Under the pieces are notes generated by a model. The model had not been told where the DNA came from. It was given only the letters and a program-made list of their open reading frames with translations, and ran no database searches. Both the position numbers and the translations under genes were made by a program. A DNA stretch of 64,000 nucleotides from Aliiglaciecola lipolytica E3 (lineage in GTDB: Bacteria > Pseudomonadota > Gammaproteobacteria > Enterobacterales > Alteromonadaceae), in NCBI RefSeq assembly GCF_000314975.1, contig NZ_BAEN01000015.1, positions 1 through 64,000 of the forward strand. The letters are read 5' to 3'. Positions within the stretch are counted from its first letter, which is position 1. Each line of letters starts with the position of its first letter. This document shows positions 7,513 to 16,715 of the stretch, piece by piece.

Positions 7513-8251
7513 TAGTGAATTTAGACCGGCAATTCTGATCCCTGTTTATAATCATGAACATGCCATCGTGAATACGTTACAGCAGGTGATGACTTATGGA
7601 CATCCGGTATTGCTGGTTGATGATGGTAGCCACGAACCTTGCGCTAAAGTGCTAGCGACATTAGCCTCTCAAAACGCTAATCAAGTCTCATTGTTAAGAT
7701 TGCCAATAAACGGTGGAAAAGGGCATGCGGTCAAGGCAGGGTTAAGGCGATTATATCAAGATGGTTATACACATGGTTTGCAAGTGGATGCAGATGGACA
7801 GCATAATTTGGAAGATATACCTGAATTTATGCGCCTAGGGCAACAAAGTCCTCATACTTTGATTGCTGGCTATCCTCAGTATGACGACAGCATTTCCAAC
7901 GGTCGGTTTTATGGTCGTTATTTGACTCACATTTGGGTATGGATAAATACACTTTCTTTTACCATAAAAGACAGTATGTGTGGTTTTAGGCTTTATCCAG
8001 TAAACGAATTTACGCAGTTATTAGAAACTGAACCCTGTGGCAATCGAATGGATTTTGATACTGAGGTAATTGTGCGTTGGTTATGGCGTGGTGGAAAAAT
8101 TCATAATGTACATACTAAGGTAAATTATCCTACTGATGGAGTGTCTCATTTTAAGTTATTCAGTGACAACGTACTCATTAGCTGGATGCACACGAGGCTT
8201 TTTTTCGGCATGTTAATACGTTTGCCTAGATTATTATGGCAGAAACTCTAG
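7475..8251 (+). CDS. Family 2 glycosyltransferase
   Basis: A GT-A fold glycosyltransferase, 258 residues from the longest start. Motifs are AILIPVYNHE (19-28), LLVDDGSHE and the metal-binding DADG (105-108). Only TTG starts fit: TTG at 7475 overlaps the previous gene by 38 bp, while TTG at 7505 has GGACG about 10 nt upstream and may be the true start. A hydrophobic C-terminus suggests membrane contact. In aryl-polyene clusters this family (often called DPM1/DPG synthase-like) is thought to add a sugar to the polyene-lipid. It is tightly coupled to the acyltransferase that follows with no gap. Confidence 0.87.
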   Translation: MDFTLADEFVLNNSEFRPAILIPVYNHEHAIVNTLQQVMTYGHPVLLVDDGSHEPCAKVLATLASQNANQVSLLRLPINGGKGHAVKAGLRRLYQDGYTHGLQVDADGQHNLEDIPEFMRLGQQSPHTLIAGYPQYDDSISNGRFYGRYLTHIWVWINTLSFTIKDSMCGFRLYPVNEFTQLLETEPCGNRMDFDTEVIVRWLWRGGKIHNVHTKVNYPTDGVSHFKLFSDNVLISWMHTRLFFGMLIRLPRLLWQKL

Positions 8252-9208
8252 ATGCAAAAACAAACCCATTGGACCCAGATCCAGGAAAATGGCACTGTAT
8301 TAGGTATAAGAATATTATTGTTTATCTATCGTATTTTTGGACGCAGTGTCTTTAGTTTAATCTTATTGCCTGTCATGCTTTATTACTACATAGTCAATAA
8401 AACTGCGCGAAACGCGTCGCAGCAATACCTTCAAAACCTAAAACCTTATATAGCCGAAGAACGATTTTCGAAACTGAGTTCTTTTCGGCATTTTCTCGCG
8501 TTTGGCAACATGTTATTAGATAAGTTGTTAGTCTGGATGGGCAAAATAGGATCTGAATCAATTGTGTTTGAAACACCGTCTGTTGTCGACAGTATTAAAG
8601 CATCAGGTAAAGGCGCATTAATTGTTGTTTCTCATTTGGGCAATATAGAAGTATGCAATGCGCTCAGGCAAAAACTAGATGAAGTAAAATTAACCATTTT
8701 AGTTAATACTGAACATGCCGAAAAAATTAACTCATTAATGCAGCAATTAGATAGCAATGCCCACGCTGAAATAATGCAGGTTAATGATTTATCGCCTGCT
8801 ACGGCAATGATGCTGTCTCAACGAGTGGAGCAGGGAGAGTTAATCGTCATCGCAGGTGATCGCACACCTGAACATGCCGGCCGGGTTTCAGAAGTGGAGT
8901 TTTTAGGCAAGCCTGCACATCTACCACAAGGTGCCTTTATTTTGGCTAGCTTATTGAAATGTCCCATTTACCTATTGTTTTGTTTGAAACAACAGAAAAA
9001 ATACCATATCTACGTTGAAACCTTTTCAGAACAATTAAAGCTTGCTAGGAAAACACGCCAGCAAGAACTCGATACTGTTGTGCAAAACTATGCTCTGAGG
9101 CTTCAGTATTATTGCACGGTAGCGCCGCTGCAGTGGTTCAACTTTTTCCCTTTTTGGCTGTCTCAAGAGTCGACATCCAAGCACGAAAAACGCGCGAATA
9201 ATAAGTAA
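8252..9208 (+). CDS. LpxL/HtrB-like lipid acyltransferase
   Basis: A 318-residue member of the lipid A acyltransferase superfamily. A hydrophobic segment at about 32-48 anchors it. SHLGNIEVC carries the HX4E catalytic pair (His128, Glu133), and AGDRTPEH fits the family's later conserved block. It starts on the base after the glycosyltransferase stop. Location in the cluster points to acylation of the polyene-glycolipid rather than lipid A, in line with the second acyltransferase typical of aryl-polyene loci. Confidence 0.88.
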   Translation: MQKQTHWTQIQENGTVLGIRILLFIYRIFGRSVFSLILLPVMLYYYIVNKTARNASQQYLQNLKPYIAEERFSKLSSFRHFLAFGNMLLDKLLVWMGKIGSESIVFETPSVVDSIKASGKGALIVVSHLGNIEVCNALRQKLDEVKLTILVNTEHAEKINSLMQQLDSNAHAEIMQVNDLSPATAMMLSQRVEQGELIVIAGDRTPEHAGRVSEVEFLGKPAHLPQGAFILASLLKCPIYLLFCLKQQKKYHIYVETFSEQLKLARKTRQQELDTVVQNYALRLQYYCTVAPLQWFNFFPFWLSQESTSKHEKRANNK

Positions 9209-9246
9209 AAATTGCTGGCCCTTTAAGTTTAGTTAGGAAGATGTAG

Positions 9247-9654
9247 ATGAGAGAAGCACAGGTAACTATAACAATTCCTTTTCATGATATTGATGTAATG
9301 CGAATTGCGTGGCATGGGCATTATGTGAAGTATCTGGAAATTGCTCGTTGTGCTTTGTTGGATGAGATTGATTATAACTTTCCCGAAATGGAACAATCCG
9401 GATATGCCTGGCCAGTTATAGATTTACACATTCGCTACGCTTATCCACTTAATTTTCAGCAACAAATTATCGTCAAAGCAAAAATAATCGAATGGGAAAA
9501 TCGCTTAAAAATTAGCTATGTCATTGTTGATAAAGATTCTGGGAAACGGTTAACAAAAGCAACCACGACACAGGTAGCTGTAGAGATTAGTAGCAAAGAA
9601 ATGCTGTTTGAATCACCACAAATACTGTTTGATAAACTTGGGGTGACGAAATGA
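9247..9654 (+). CDS. Hotdog thioesterase (4-hydroxybenzoyl-CoA type)
   Basis: A 135-residue single hotdog domain. The N-terminal block IPFHDIDVMRIAWHGHYVKY has the aspartate (14/16) and HGHY that define this thioesterase group. AGGAAGATGTAG precedes the ATG at 9247. It could release misprimed or finished chains from an ACP. A 38-bp gap separates it from the acyltransferase, the longest gap since the ACPs. It overlaps the LolA-like gene by 4 bp (ATGA). Confidence 0.88.
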   Translation: MREAQVTITIPFHDIDVMRIAWHGHYVKYLEIARCALLDEIDYNFPEMEQSGYAWPVIDLHIRYAYPLNFQQQIIVKAKIIEWENRLKISYVIVDKDSGKRLTKATTTQVAVEISSKEMLFESPQILFDKLGVTK

Positions 9655-10217
9655 AATCGTTAATTATATTTTTAATTGGCTTTCTACCAGTATTTGCCAA
9701 TGCTGAATTTGATATTAAAAAACTCAATGCTGTCACGAATTCGCCTGATTATTTACAGGGCAAGTTTATCCAGCAAAAATATTTACAAGATTTCGACATG
9801 AGTATTGAATCGAACGGTACATTTCATTACTCGAAAAATGAACGTGTTCATTGGCAGACACTTGAACCGATTGAAAACCTCGTAGTTATGACGCCTAACA
9901 GCATTGTGAGTAGCCAGGGAAATACACAAGTGATGAGTTTACAGGCTGATACTAATCCTGTTGTGACCTTATTGAGTGATTTGTTTTTTTCGGTGTTAAC
10001 TTCGCAATGGCAAAATTTAGAAACCTATTTCAGTTTGACAGGTGAGGTTAATGGTCAGGTATGGAAGGTTCAACTAATACCAAAAGATGCGACACTTGCG
10101 CAAGCCATTACCCGAGTCGAGTTGCAGGGAGAAAAGCATTTAAAATTCTTGAAGTTCTTTGAGAGCAACGGTGATTACACTGAAATCAAATTCATCGAGC
10201 TAAGCCAGACAAAGTGA
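9651..10217 (+). CDS. LolA-like periplasmic lipid carrier
   Basis: A 188-residue exported protein with a signal peptide ending at about Ala18 (FANA-EF). The body resembles LolA: LQGKFIQQKYLQDFDMSIES and FHYSKNERVHWQTLEP. The housekeeping LolA shuttles lipoproteins. This copy lies in an ATGA/GTGA overlapping chain between the thioesterase and an RND-type exporter, so it is more likely to carry the finished polyene-lipid across the periplasm, which is inference from context. Confidence 0.87.
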   Translation: MKSLIIFLIGFLPVFANAEFDIKKLNAVTNSPDYLQGKFIQQKYLQDFDMSIESNGTFHYSKNERVHWQTLEPIENLVVMTPNSIVSSQGNTQVMSLQADTNPVVTLLSDLFFSVLTSQWQNLETYFSLTGEVNGQVWKVQLIPKDATLAQAITRVELQGEKHLKFLKFFESNGDYTEIKFIELSQTK

Positions 10218-12517
10218 AATATTCTTGGATCAAAATAGCAGGTTTAATCTGGGCATTGCTTGTTGTGTGCTTGGCTCTTACAGCGTTGTCTAGGCCTGCA
10301 AACTTTGATTCCAGCATCATGTCATTGTTACCAGAATCTAAGCAACAGCCACTGGCTCAACAAGCAATAGAACAGACAACTGCGAGGTTTTCCAAACGCC
10401 TGCTCATTTTAGTCAGTGGCGAAAACGAGAGTGTAATTAAAACCGAACTTGAAACTCTTGCAGCTGAGTTTGCAGCATTGGAACCGGTAGCAGAAGTGCG
10501 TTGGCGAATTCAGGGAAATCAGCTGCAAACCTTTTACAATGAAATGTTTCCCTACCGCTTTGTTTTATTGGATGAGCAAAGCCGAAATAAGTTAATTGCT
10601 GAAAATTATCAGACCTTCGAAAAGCGCGCTTTAGCCAATCTATTTAGTCCTGTCAGTGCGGGTAAAATTGAACTGGTTGACGATCCATTTGGCTTTTACA
10701 CCCAGCTAAGTCAGCGGCAAACAACTGACATTAATGTACAAATTAGCGAGGCATTTTTAAAAGTTAAAAATGCGGATACGCCCACGTATTTAATGCTGAT
10801 AACATTGAACAAAGAACCTTATTCTCTTGCCGTGCAGAAGATAATAATTGCTGCTTTATCTGATCAGAAAGAGCGCCTTAAAAAGCTGAATTTAACGGTG
10901 CAAAGTTCTGGGATGATTTTACATGCAGCGGCAGGAGCAGAGCAGGCTAAAAGTGAAATTTCCAGTATCGGTATAGGTTCATTTGTTGGCATTATTGTAT
11001 TGCTACTGATAGTGTTCCGGCGCATTAAACCGCTAGCGCTGATACTGTTGCCAGTGACTATTGGCTGTATAACTGCTGTGGCGGTTACCCTTTTGATTTT
11101 TGGTCAGGTGCACTTAATTACGTTGGCTTTTGGGGCTGGGTTGGTCGGTGTATCAATTGACTATGCGCTACATTATGTTTGCGAACGCCAACAAACAAGC
11201 GCAGTTTCAGTACTAGCTAAAATTTTCCCGGGATTAATACTTGGTTTACTATCAAGTGTCTTAGCATATGCGGTTCAGGCTTTTGCTCCCTTTCCAGGAC
11301 TACAACAAATGGCATTGTTTTCGGTGGTCGGTTTGGTGGCTTCTTGGTTAACCGTAGTATTAATTTATCCACTTTTAACCCGAAATGATGCCAATCGAAC
11401 GCTGCCTTTAGCTCAATCGTTATTTCGCTTACGAAATAAAATCCCGGCCTTTCGTTTTCGAGCGTTAAGTGGTGTGTTGTTAATTGCGCTTGGCGCAACC
11501 GCTATCATCACCATATTAAATGGCACCTCACAAGATGATATTCGTTTGTTGCAAACATCTCCGGATAGCTTGTTGCAGCAAGAACGATCAATTCAGACGT
11601 TACTGGGTACCAGTAGCAGTACTCAGTTTATTCTGGTTAAATGCGATAATTTAGAGGCCTGTTTGAATAAAGAACAACGTCTATTTCCCAATTTAACTGA
11701 GTTGCGAAATCTAAATATTATTCCTGACTTCCAAGCATTATCGTCGCACTTGCCTTCTAACAGTAGGCAAGGTGAAAATTACCAATTGGTGCAGCAATTA
11801 TATGACGCTAAACTAGCTGATTTATACGGCAAGCTGAAGCTTGACTCAGTTAAATTACAATCATCACTAGATGCATTTTCTGACGCTAAAAATAATCTAC
11901 TAAGCTCGCATACATGGCTAAGCATGCAAAGTAGTGAGGCGTGGCGTGATCTGTTGGTAAGTCAAGAAATTAACAATAGTGCGACAATTATTCGTTTTTC
12001 TGGTCATCTCAATAATGAGGCTAAAGCGGCAATTGGAAACTTGCTAAGCGAAGATTCGGATTTGGTTTTTATTGATCAAGTAAGCAATATCTCAGATTTG
12101 ATGAAGAACTACCGGATGCAGGTAAGCCAACTCATTTTCCTAGCTTATGCGATTGTTTTCGTCATACTTTTCTGGCGCTATCGTCTCCAAGTATGGAGGG
12201 TGATTTTACCGCCGTTAATGGCGTCCCTGATAACCTTAGCCAGTATTACTTTGATTAACGGTGGAATGAACATGTTTCACTTATTGGCCCTGATTTTAGT
12301 GCTTGGTATTGGATTGGACATGGGGATTTTCATGACCGAATCTGCAGAAAGTCAGTACACTTGGCTAGCGGTTTCAATGTCTACTTTTACCAGTCTGCTC
12401 GCCTTCGGGTTATTAGCCTGGAGTCAAACCCCAGTGTTACATCATTTTGGCTTGACGGTACTAATTGGGTTGAGTTTAGTGTGGGTGCTGACACCCATGA
12501 TGCGAAAAACAATTTAA
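10214..12517 (+). CDS. MMPL-family RND exporter
   Basis: A 767-residue membrane transporter. One helix near residues 7-25, a large periplasmic domain, then a cluster of about five helices (roughly 250-390) including GVSIDYALHYV; this is repeated in the second half with GIGLDMGIFM after residue 640. The two acidic in-helix motifs (SIDYALH, GLDMGIF) are the proton-relay positions of MMPL proteins. GTG start, overlapping LolA by 4 bp. Likely flips or extracts the polyene-lipid from the inner membrane for the LolA-like carrier. Confidence 0.9.
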   Translation: MKYSWIKIAGLIWALLVVCLALTALSRPANFDSSIMSLLPESKQQPLAQQAIEQTTARFSKRLLILVSGENESVIKTELETLAAEFAALEPVAEVRWRIQGNQLQTFYNEMFPYRFVLLDEQSRNKLIAENYQTFEKRALANLFSPVSAGKIELVDDPFGFYTQLSQRQTTDINVQISEAFLKVKNADTPTYLMLITLNKEPYSLAVQKIIIAALSDQKERLKKLNLTVQSSGMILHAAAGAEQAKSEISSIGIGSFVGIIVLLLIVFRRIKPLALILLPVTIGCITAVAVTLLIFGQVHLITLAFGAGLVGVSIDYALHYVCERQQTSAVSVLAKIFPGLILGLLSSVLAYAVQAFAPFPGLQQMALFSVVGLVASWLTVVLIYPLLTRNDANRTLPLAQSLFRLRNKIPAFRFRALSGVLLIALGATAIITILNGTSQDDIRLLQTSPDSLLQQERSIQTLLGTSSSTQFILVKCDNLEACLNKEQRLFPNLTELRNLNIIPDFQALSSHLPSNSRQGENYQLVQQLYDAKLADLYGKLKLDSVKLQSSLDAFSDAKNNLLSSHTWLSMQSSEAWRDLLVSQEINNSATIIRFSGHLNNEAKAAIGNLLSEDSDLVFIDQVSNISDLMKNYRMQVSQLIFLAYAIVFVILFWRYRLQVWRVILPPLMASLITLASITLINGGMNMFHLLALILVLGIGLDMGIFMTESAESQYTWLAVSMSTFTSLLAFGLLAWSQTPVLHHFGLTVLIGLSLVWVLTPMMRKTI

Positions 12518-12591
12518 TAAATATGCAGGTGGCTAGCCTGATAAAAAGACAATGTGAAAGAGGTAGCTACTAATTATGGAGATATTAAGCG

Positions 12592-13827
12592 GTGAATAAG
12601 CAAGTGGAAATGTTCGATATTGTGGTTATAGGTGCAGGACCCGCAGGTGCGGTATCGTCAGCCTTGTTGAACAAAAAAGGTTACCGTGTTCTGGTTATAG
12701 AAAAACAACACTTTCCGCGTTTCTCTATTGGTGAAAGCTTATTACCCCAGTGTATGACCTATTTAGAGCAGGCTGGCATGTTAGATGCCGTGGAAAAAGC
12801 CACTTTTCAATATAAAAATGGCGCGGCGTTTTGTCGCGGAAATGAATACGAATATTTTGATTTTCGCGAAAAATTTACCCCAGGATGGGGAACGACTTTT
12901 CAGGTGCAACGTGATTGTTTTGATAAAATATTGGCTGATGAATCTGCTAAACAAGGAGTTGATTTTCGATTCGGACATGCCTTAACAGCATGCGAGATGA
13001 ACGATCAGCAGCGTTTACTGACCGTCGAAACTGAATCTGGCGCAACCTATCAAGTTCAAGCCAAATTTGTTCTTGATGCAAGTGGCTTTGGTCGAGTATT
13101 ACCAAAACTATTGAACTTAGAAAAGCCATCGACTTTGGGTACTCGCAAATCGATTTTTACTCACATTAAAGACAACATTACATTACCCCACTACGATCGC
13201 AATAAAATCCTCATAACCGTACATCCCCAATATTCTGAAGTATGGTTTTGGTTGATTCCATTTAGTAATGGTAGAGCATCTGTAGGTGTTGTTGCGCCAC
13301 CAGAGGTGTTAGAAAATATGCAAGGCTCGCCAGGTGAGTGTTTACAACAGTTAATTTCGCAGGCGGGAATGTTGGCAGATTTTCTTGCCAATGCTGAATA
13401 CGATTCTGAAGTGCGAACATTAGGCAGTTACTCTTGTGATGTAACAAGTTTATATGGAGAAAACTATGCTCTTTTGGGCAATGCTGGCGAATTTTTAGAT
13501 CCTATTTTTTCTTCTGGGGTAACTATCGCACTGACATCAGCGAGTTTAGCGGCAGAAACAGTGCATAAACAACTTAGTGGATTACAACCGGATTGGGAAA
13601 CAGAATATTCCCAGAAACTAAAAGTGGGTGTGAAAACCTTTAAAGAATTTGTTGAAGGCTGGTACGATCAACGTTTTCAGAAAGTGGTTTTCTCAAAACA
13701 AAAAAGTGACAATATTACGCGTATGATTAGTTCTATTTTAGCGGGATACGCATGGGATTCTGAAAATCCCTATGTGCAAAATCCAAGACGTTTGACTACT
13801 TTGGCGCAAATATGTCAAAACGATTGA
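12592..13827 (+). CDS. FAD-dependent oxidoreductase (halogenase/geranylgeranyl reductase-like)
   Basis: A 411-residue flavoprotein. The Rossmann dinucleotide motif IVVIGAGPAGAVSS is at the N-terminus, FPRFSIGESLLPQCM follows (typical of the tryptophan halogenase/geranylgeranyl reductase superfamily), and GNAGEFLDPIFSSGV is the second FAD contact. The WxWxIP motif of true halogenases is only loosely matched by VWFWLIPF, so halogenation should not be assumed. GTG start with GGAG upstream. Its reaction in aryl-polyene biosynthesis is not settled; ring or chain oxidation-state adjustment is possible. Confidence 0.85.
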   Translation: MNKQVEMFDIVVIGAGPAGAVSSALLNKKGYRVLVIEKQHFPRFSIGESLLPQCMTYLEQAGMLDAVEKATFQYKNGAAFCRGNEYEYFDFREKFTPGWGTTFQVQRDCFDKILADESAKQGVDFRFGHALTACEMNDQQRLLTVETESGATYQVQAKFVLDASGFGRVLPKLLNLEKPSTLGTRKSIFTHIKDNITLPHYDRNKILITVHPQYSEVWFWLIPFSNGRASVGVVAPPEVLENMQGSPGECLQQLISQAGMLADFLANAEYDSEVRTLGSYSCDVTSLYGENYALLGNAGEFLDPIFSSGVTIALTSASLAAETVHKQLSGLQPDWETEYSQKLKVGVKTFKEFVEGWYDQRFQKVVFSKQKSDNITRMISSILAGYAWDSENPYVQNPRRLTTLAQICQND

Positions 13828-14360
13828 TAATAGCGGCTTGCGTATGCTTTTTTCTTAGTGCATGTCGCTCGCTAAGCGGTATCCATTTGCAATCGTTTCC
13901 GCTGTTATTGCTTCCACCAAATGTGGGGCCAGAACCGGCGTTATACAATCAACGTTTAGAGTTGTGCGCCAACGAGCACTGTAATCAGTTGCTGGTGGTT
14001 CTAAAAATTGATAAAAGCAACATAAAGTTGCGTGGACTATTACCCACAGGGCAATCCGTATACGCCATTTCTTATGATGGTAAGAACGTTACCCAGCAAA
14101 GCATGGCAGAAAATGCACTGCCTGCTGAAGATATTTTGACTATGCTACAATTTGCGCTTTGGCCGGAAAAAGTGATTCGCACATTCTATCAATCAAGTGC
14201 CGGCTGGGATCTGCAAATTGATAACAAATATCGTCGCTTAGCATTTAAAGACAGAGCTAAACTGCATGTTGATTATCTGGAAAATGGAAAGCTGGTGTTA
14301 GAAAACTTTGCTCACAATTACAAAGTTGAAATTGAAACCTTGGAGTATAAAAGGTTGTGA
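13812..14360 (+). CDS. DUF3261 outer-membrane lipoprotein
   Basis: A 182-residue lipoprotein with lipobox FLSAC (Cys18). The rest is beta-rich, with LELCANEHCNQLL carrying two further cysteines and a WDLQIDNKYRRLAF segment as in DUF3261. It overlaps the FAD enzyme by 16 bp and the next ketosynthase by 4 bp. DUF3261 proteins are regular members of aryl-polyene clusters and may help receive the pigment at the outer membrane, by analogy with LolB; that role is unproven. Confidence 0.87.
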   Translation: MSKRLIIAACVCFFLSACRSLSGIHLQSFPLLLLPPNVGPEPALYNQRLELCANEHCNQLLVVLKIDKSNIKLRGLLPTGQSVYAISYDGKNVTQQSMAENALPAEDILTMLQFALWPEKVIRTFYQSSAGWDLQIDNKYRRLAFKDRAKLHVDYLENGKLVLENFAHNYKVEIETLEYKRL

Positions 14361-15544
14361 TACAGGAAAACTGTTACCTAAACGCATTGGGCATCATATG
14401 CGCTGCTGGAAATAATGGGCAGCAGGTAAAATCGAATATCCAAGCGGGTAAAATTAATTTGCTTAAGTCGAGCGACTATCACGCTGGCCCAGCACTGCCA
14501 CTTGGACTGGTTGATTGTGAATTACCACCAATCCCGTTAGCGGATAAAAAGTGGCAAAGTCGTAATAATCAATGTGCTTTAGCTGCGCTTGAGCAAATCC
14601 GTCCTGCCGTTGAAGAAGCTATCAACCAATTCGGCTCTCATCGAATCGCCATCATCATCGGAACCAGTACTTCCGGTATTGCTGAAAGTGAAAAGGCAAT
14701 TGAACAGTGGGTAAGCACTGACACCGTTCCCGATAGTTACCATTATGGATTACAAGAAATGGGTGCGCCGGCGCAGTTTATTGCCGAAGTATTTGGCACC
14801 ACTGGGCCAACTTATGGGATATCAACGGCTTGCTCTTCAGGAGCCAAAGCAATAGCGACCGCACAACGGTTATTATCTGCGGGACTATGTGATGCAGTGA
14901 TTGCTGGTGGAGTCGATACTATGTGCAAGCTAACTGTCCAGGGTTTTAGCTCTTTACAGGCAGTTAGCAATGAAGTGTGTAATCCATTTAGTCTTAACCG
15001 AAAAGGCATTAATATCGGCGAAGGTGCCGCTTTATTTTTGATTTCAGGTAATAAAAGTGGTGTAGAACTGCTTGGTGCGGGAGAAAGTAGTGATGCTCAT
15101 CATATTTCTGCACCTGAGCCAAATGGCGCTGGAGCAATAAAGTGCATGCAAGCGGCATTAGATGATGCACAAATAGCTGCCAACCAAATCGATTATATAA
15201 ACCTACACGGCACAGCCACTGAATTGAACGACCAAATGGAATCAACAGCTGTGCAACACATATTTGGTACAAACACCTTATGTAGCTCAACTAAGCCTTT
15301 CACAGGGCATACTCTTGGTGCTGCTGGGGCGATTGAAGCCGGTATATGCTGGTTGATGCTTGCAGACAAACAGCAAAGGTTTGTTCCACCACACTTATGG
15401 GATGAAGAAGTTGATCCGCAACTTGCGTCGATAAAATTGGTGAGTAAATCGTCTATCGAAACGAACTCGATCAATTATGCATTGAGTAATTCTTTTGCGT
15501 TTGGTGGCAACAATATTTCATTGTTGTTGGGTAGAATGTCATGA
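14357..15544 (+). CDS. Beta-ketoacyl-ACP synthase (elongating, ApeO-like)
   Basis: A 395-residue condensing enzyme with the full Cys-His-His triad: Cys159 in STACSSG, His284 in NLHGTAT and His318 in FTGHTLGAAG. GTG start, GTGA overlap with the lipoprotein gene. It is the probable active partner of the Cys-less protein at 3247, giving a type II ketosynthase/chain-length-factor pair for polyene elongation. An ATGA overlap couples it to the dehydratase. Distinguished from the ketosynthase at 16715 by modest sequence similarity and by its position. Confidence 0.92.
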   Translation: MIQENCYLNALGIICAAGNNGQQVKSNIQAGKINLLKSSDYHAGPALPLGLVDCELPPIPLADKKWQSRNNQCALAALEQIRPAVEEAINQFGSHRIAIIIGTSTSGIAESEKAIEQWVSTDTVPDSYHYGLQEMGAPAQFIAEVFGTTGPTYGISTACSSGAKAIATAQRLLSAGLCDAVIAGGVDTMCKLTVQGFSSLQAVSNEVCNPFSLNRKGINIGEGAALFLISGNKSGVELLGAGESSDAHHISAPEPNGAGAIKCMQAALDDAQIAANQIDYINLHGTATELNDQMESTAVQHIFGTNTLCSSTKPFTGHTLGAAGAIEAGICWLMLADKQQRFVPPHLWDEEVDPQLASIKLVSKSSIETNSINYALSNSFAFGGNNISLLLGRMS

Positions 15545-15993
15545 GTGAAGAATTTAATTTATCTGAGTTTGTCCCACATTCAGGTAAAATGTGCTTATTG
15601 GATGAAATTGTAGATTTCGGTGATGGTTGGCTTAAGGCGAAAGTTCACATCAAGCCTGACTCGATGTTTGTTGAAAAACAAGGTGTCTCGGCAATTATCG
15701 GAATCGAGTATTTAGCTCAAGCAGTCGCAGCATATGCTGGAAGTAAAGAACGTAAATCAGGCTTAAAACCTAAACTCGGATTTTTGCTTGGGTGTCGAAA
15801 GTATCAATCGACAACAGATTATTTTCCAATGGGAAGTATTTTGAATATAGAAGTTAAGTTGGAAATGGAAGCGGATAACGGCTTAAACGTGTTCAATGCG
15901 CATTTAACCGGCGAGGGCGTTCAAGCATCGGCAAAGCTCAATGTTTTTCAACCAGCTGATGCAGAAGCGTTTTTAAAAGGAGTAAAACAATGA
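15541..15993 (+). CDS. ApeP-like 3-hydroxyacyl-ACP dehydratase
   Basis: A 150-residue hotdog protein with VPHSGKMCLLDEIV (11-24, His13) and GIEYLAQAVAAYAG, characteristic of ApeP/FabA-like dehydratases of aryl-polyene clusters. Published work on related clusters describes a heterodimer of two dehydratases, ApeI and ApeP; here the other half would be the C-terminal domain of the protein at 5812. Four-base overlaps on both sides. Confidence 0.9.
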   Translation: MSEEFNLSEFVPHSGKMCLLDEIVDFGDGWLKAKVHIKPDSMFVEKQGVSAIIGIEYLAQAVAAYAGSKERKSGLKPKLGFLLGCRKYQSTTDYFPMGSILNIEVKLEMEADNGLNVFNAHLTGEGVQASAKLNVFQPADAEAFLKGVKQ

Positions 15994-16715
15994 CGGATAC
16001 GGTATTAGTAACCGGCTCAAGTCGCGGAATTGGAAAGTCCATTGCGTTAAAGTTAGCTAGCCAAGGTTTTGATATAGTGGTGCATTGTCGCGACAACAGA
16101 AGATTAGCTGAAGCAGTAGTTGAGCAAATAGTTGAAATGGGCCGTAATGCACGAATTGTCAGTTTCGACATTGCCAACCGACAACAAGCACAACAAGTAT
16201 TAGAGCAAGACGTTGAAGAGCATGGTGCTTATTATGGCGTTGTATGCAATGCCGCTATCGCCCGTGATAACGCGTTTCCTGCTATTCCGGGTGAAGAGTG
16301 GGATTTGGTTGTCCATACTAATTTAGATGGCTTTTACAATGTGTTGCATCCGGTGATTATGCCAATGATACGCCGCCGTAAACCTGGCCGGATTGTTACC
16401 TTATCATCGGTTTCTGGGGAAATGGGCAATCGTGGTCAAGTAAACTATAGTGCTTCAAAAGCAGGCATTATTGGTGCAACTAAAGCATTGGCTGTTGAAC
16501 TAGCAAAACGAAAAATCACCGTCAACTGTGTTGCACCAGGAGTAATTGATACAGAAATGACGGAAGGGTTGCATATGGAAGAAGCAATGAAAATGATTCC
16601 AATGCAACGTATGGGAAAAGTAGAAGAAGTGGCTGCCGCAGTAGGGTTCTTAATGTCTGAAGATGCGGGATATGTCACACGACAGGTAATCTCTGTCAAC
16701 GGTGGAATGTATTAA
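15990..16715 (+). CDS. 3-oxoacyl-ACP reductase (FabG/ApeQ-like)
   Basis: A 241-residue short-chain dehydrogenase. The NADPH motif TGSSRGIG is at residues 8-15, the active-site pair Tyr153 and Lys157 in YSASKAG, and the serine in LSSVSG. It reduces the keto group after each condensation, before the dehydratase step. Lies in an ATGA-overlapping chain; shares one base with the following ketosynthase. Housekeeping fabG is expected elsewhere in the genome. Confidence 0.93.
   Translation: MTDTVLVTGSSRGIGKSIALKLASQGFDIVVHCRDNRRLAEAVVEQIVEMGRNARIVSFDIANRQQAQQVLEQDVEEHGAYYGVVCNAAIARDNAFPAIPGEEWDLVVHTNLDGFYNVLHPVIMPMIRRRKPGRIVTLSSVSGEMGNRGQVNYSASKAGIIGATKALAVELAKRKITVNCVAPGVIDTEMTEGLHMEEAMKMIPMQRMGKVEEVAAAVGFLMSEDAGYVTRQVISVNGGMY

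Noticed and set aside
12361-12573. 70-residue frame at the end of the MMPL gene
   Set aside because: Mostly inside the exporter gene in another frame and shows no family or good ribosome site.
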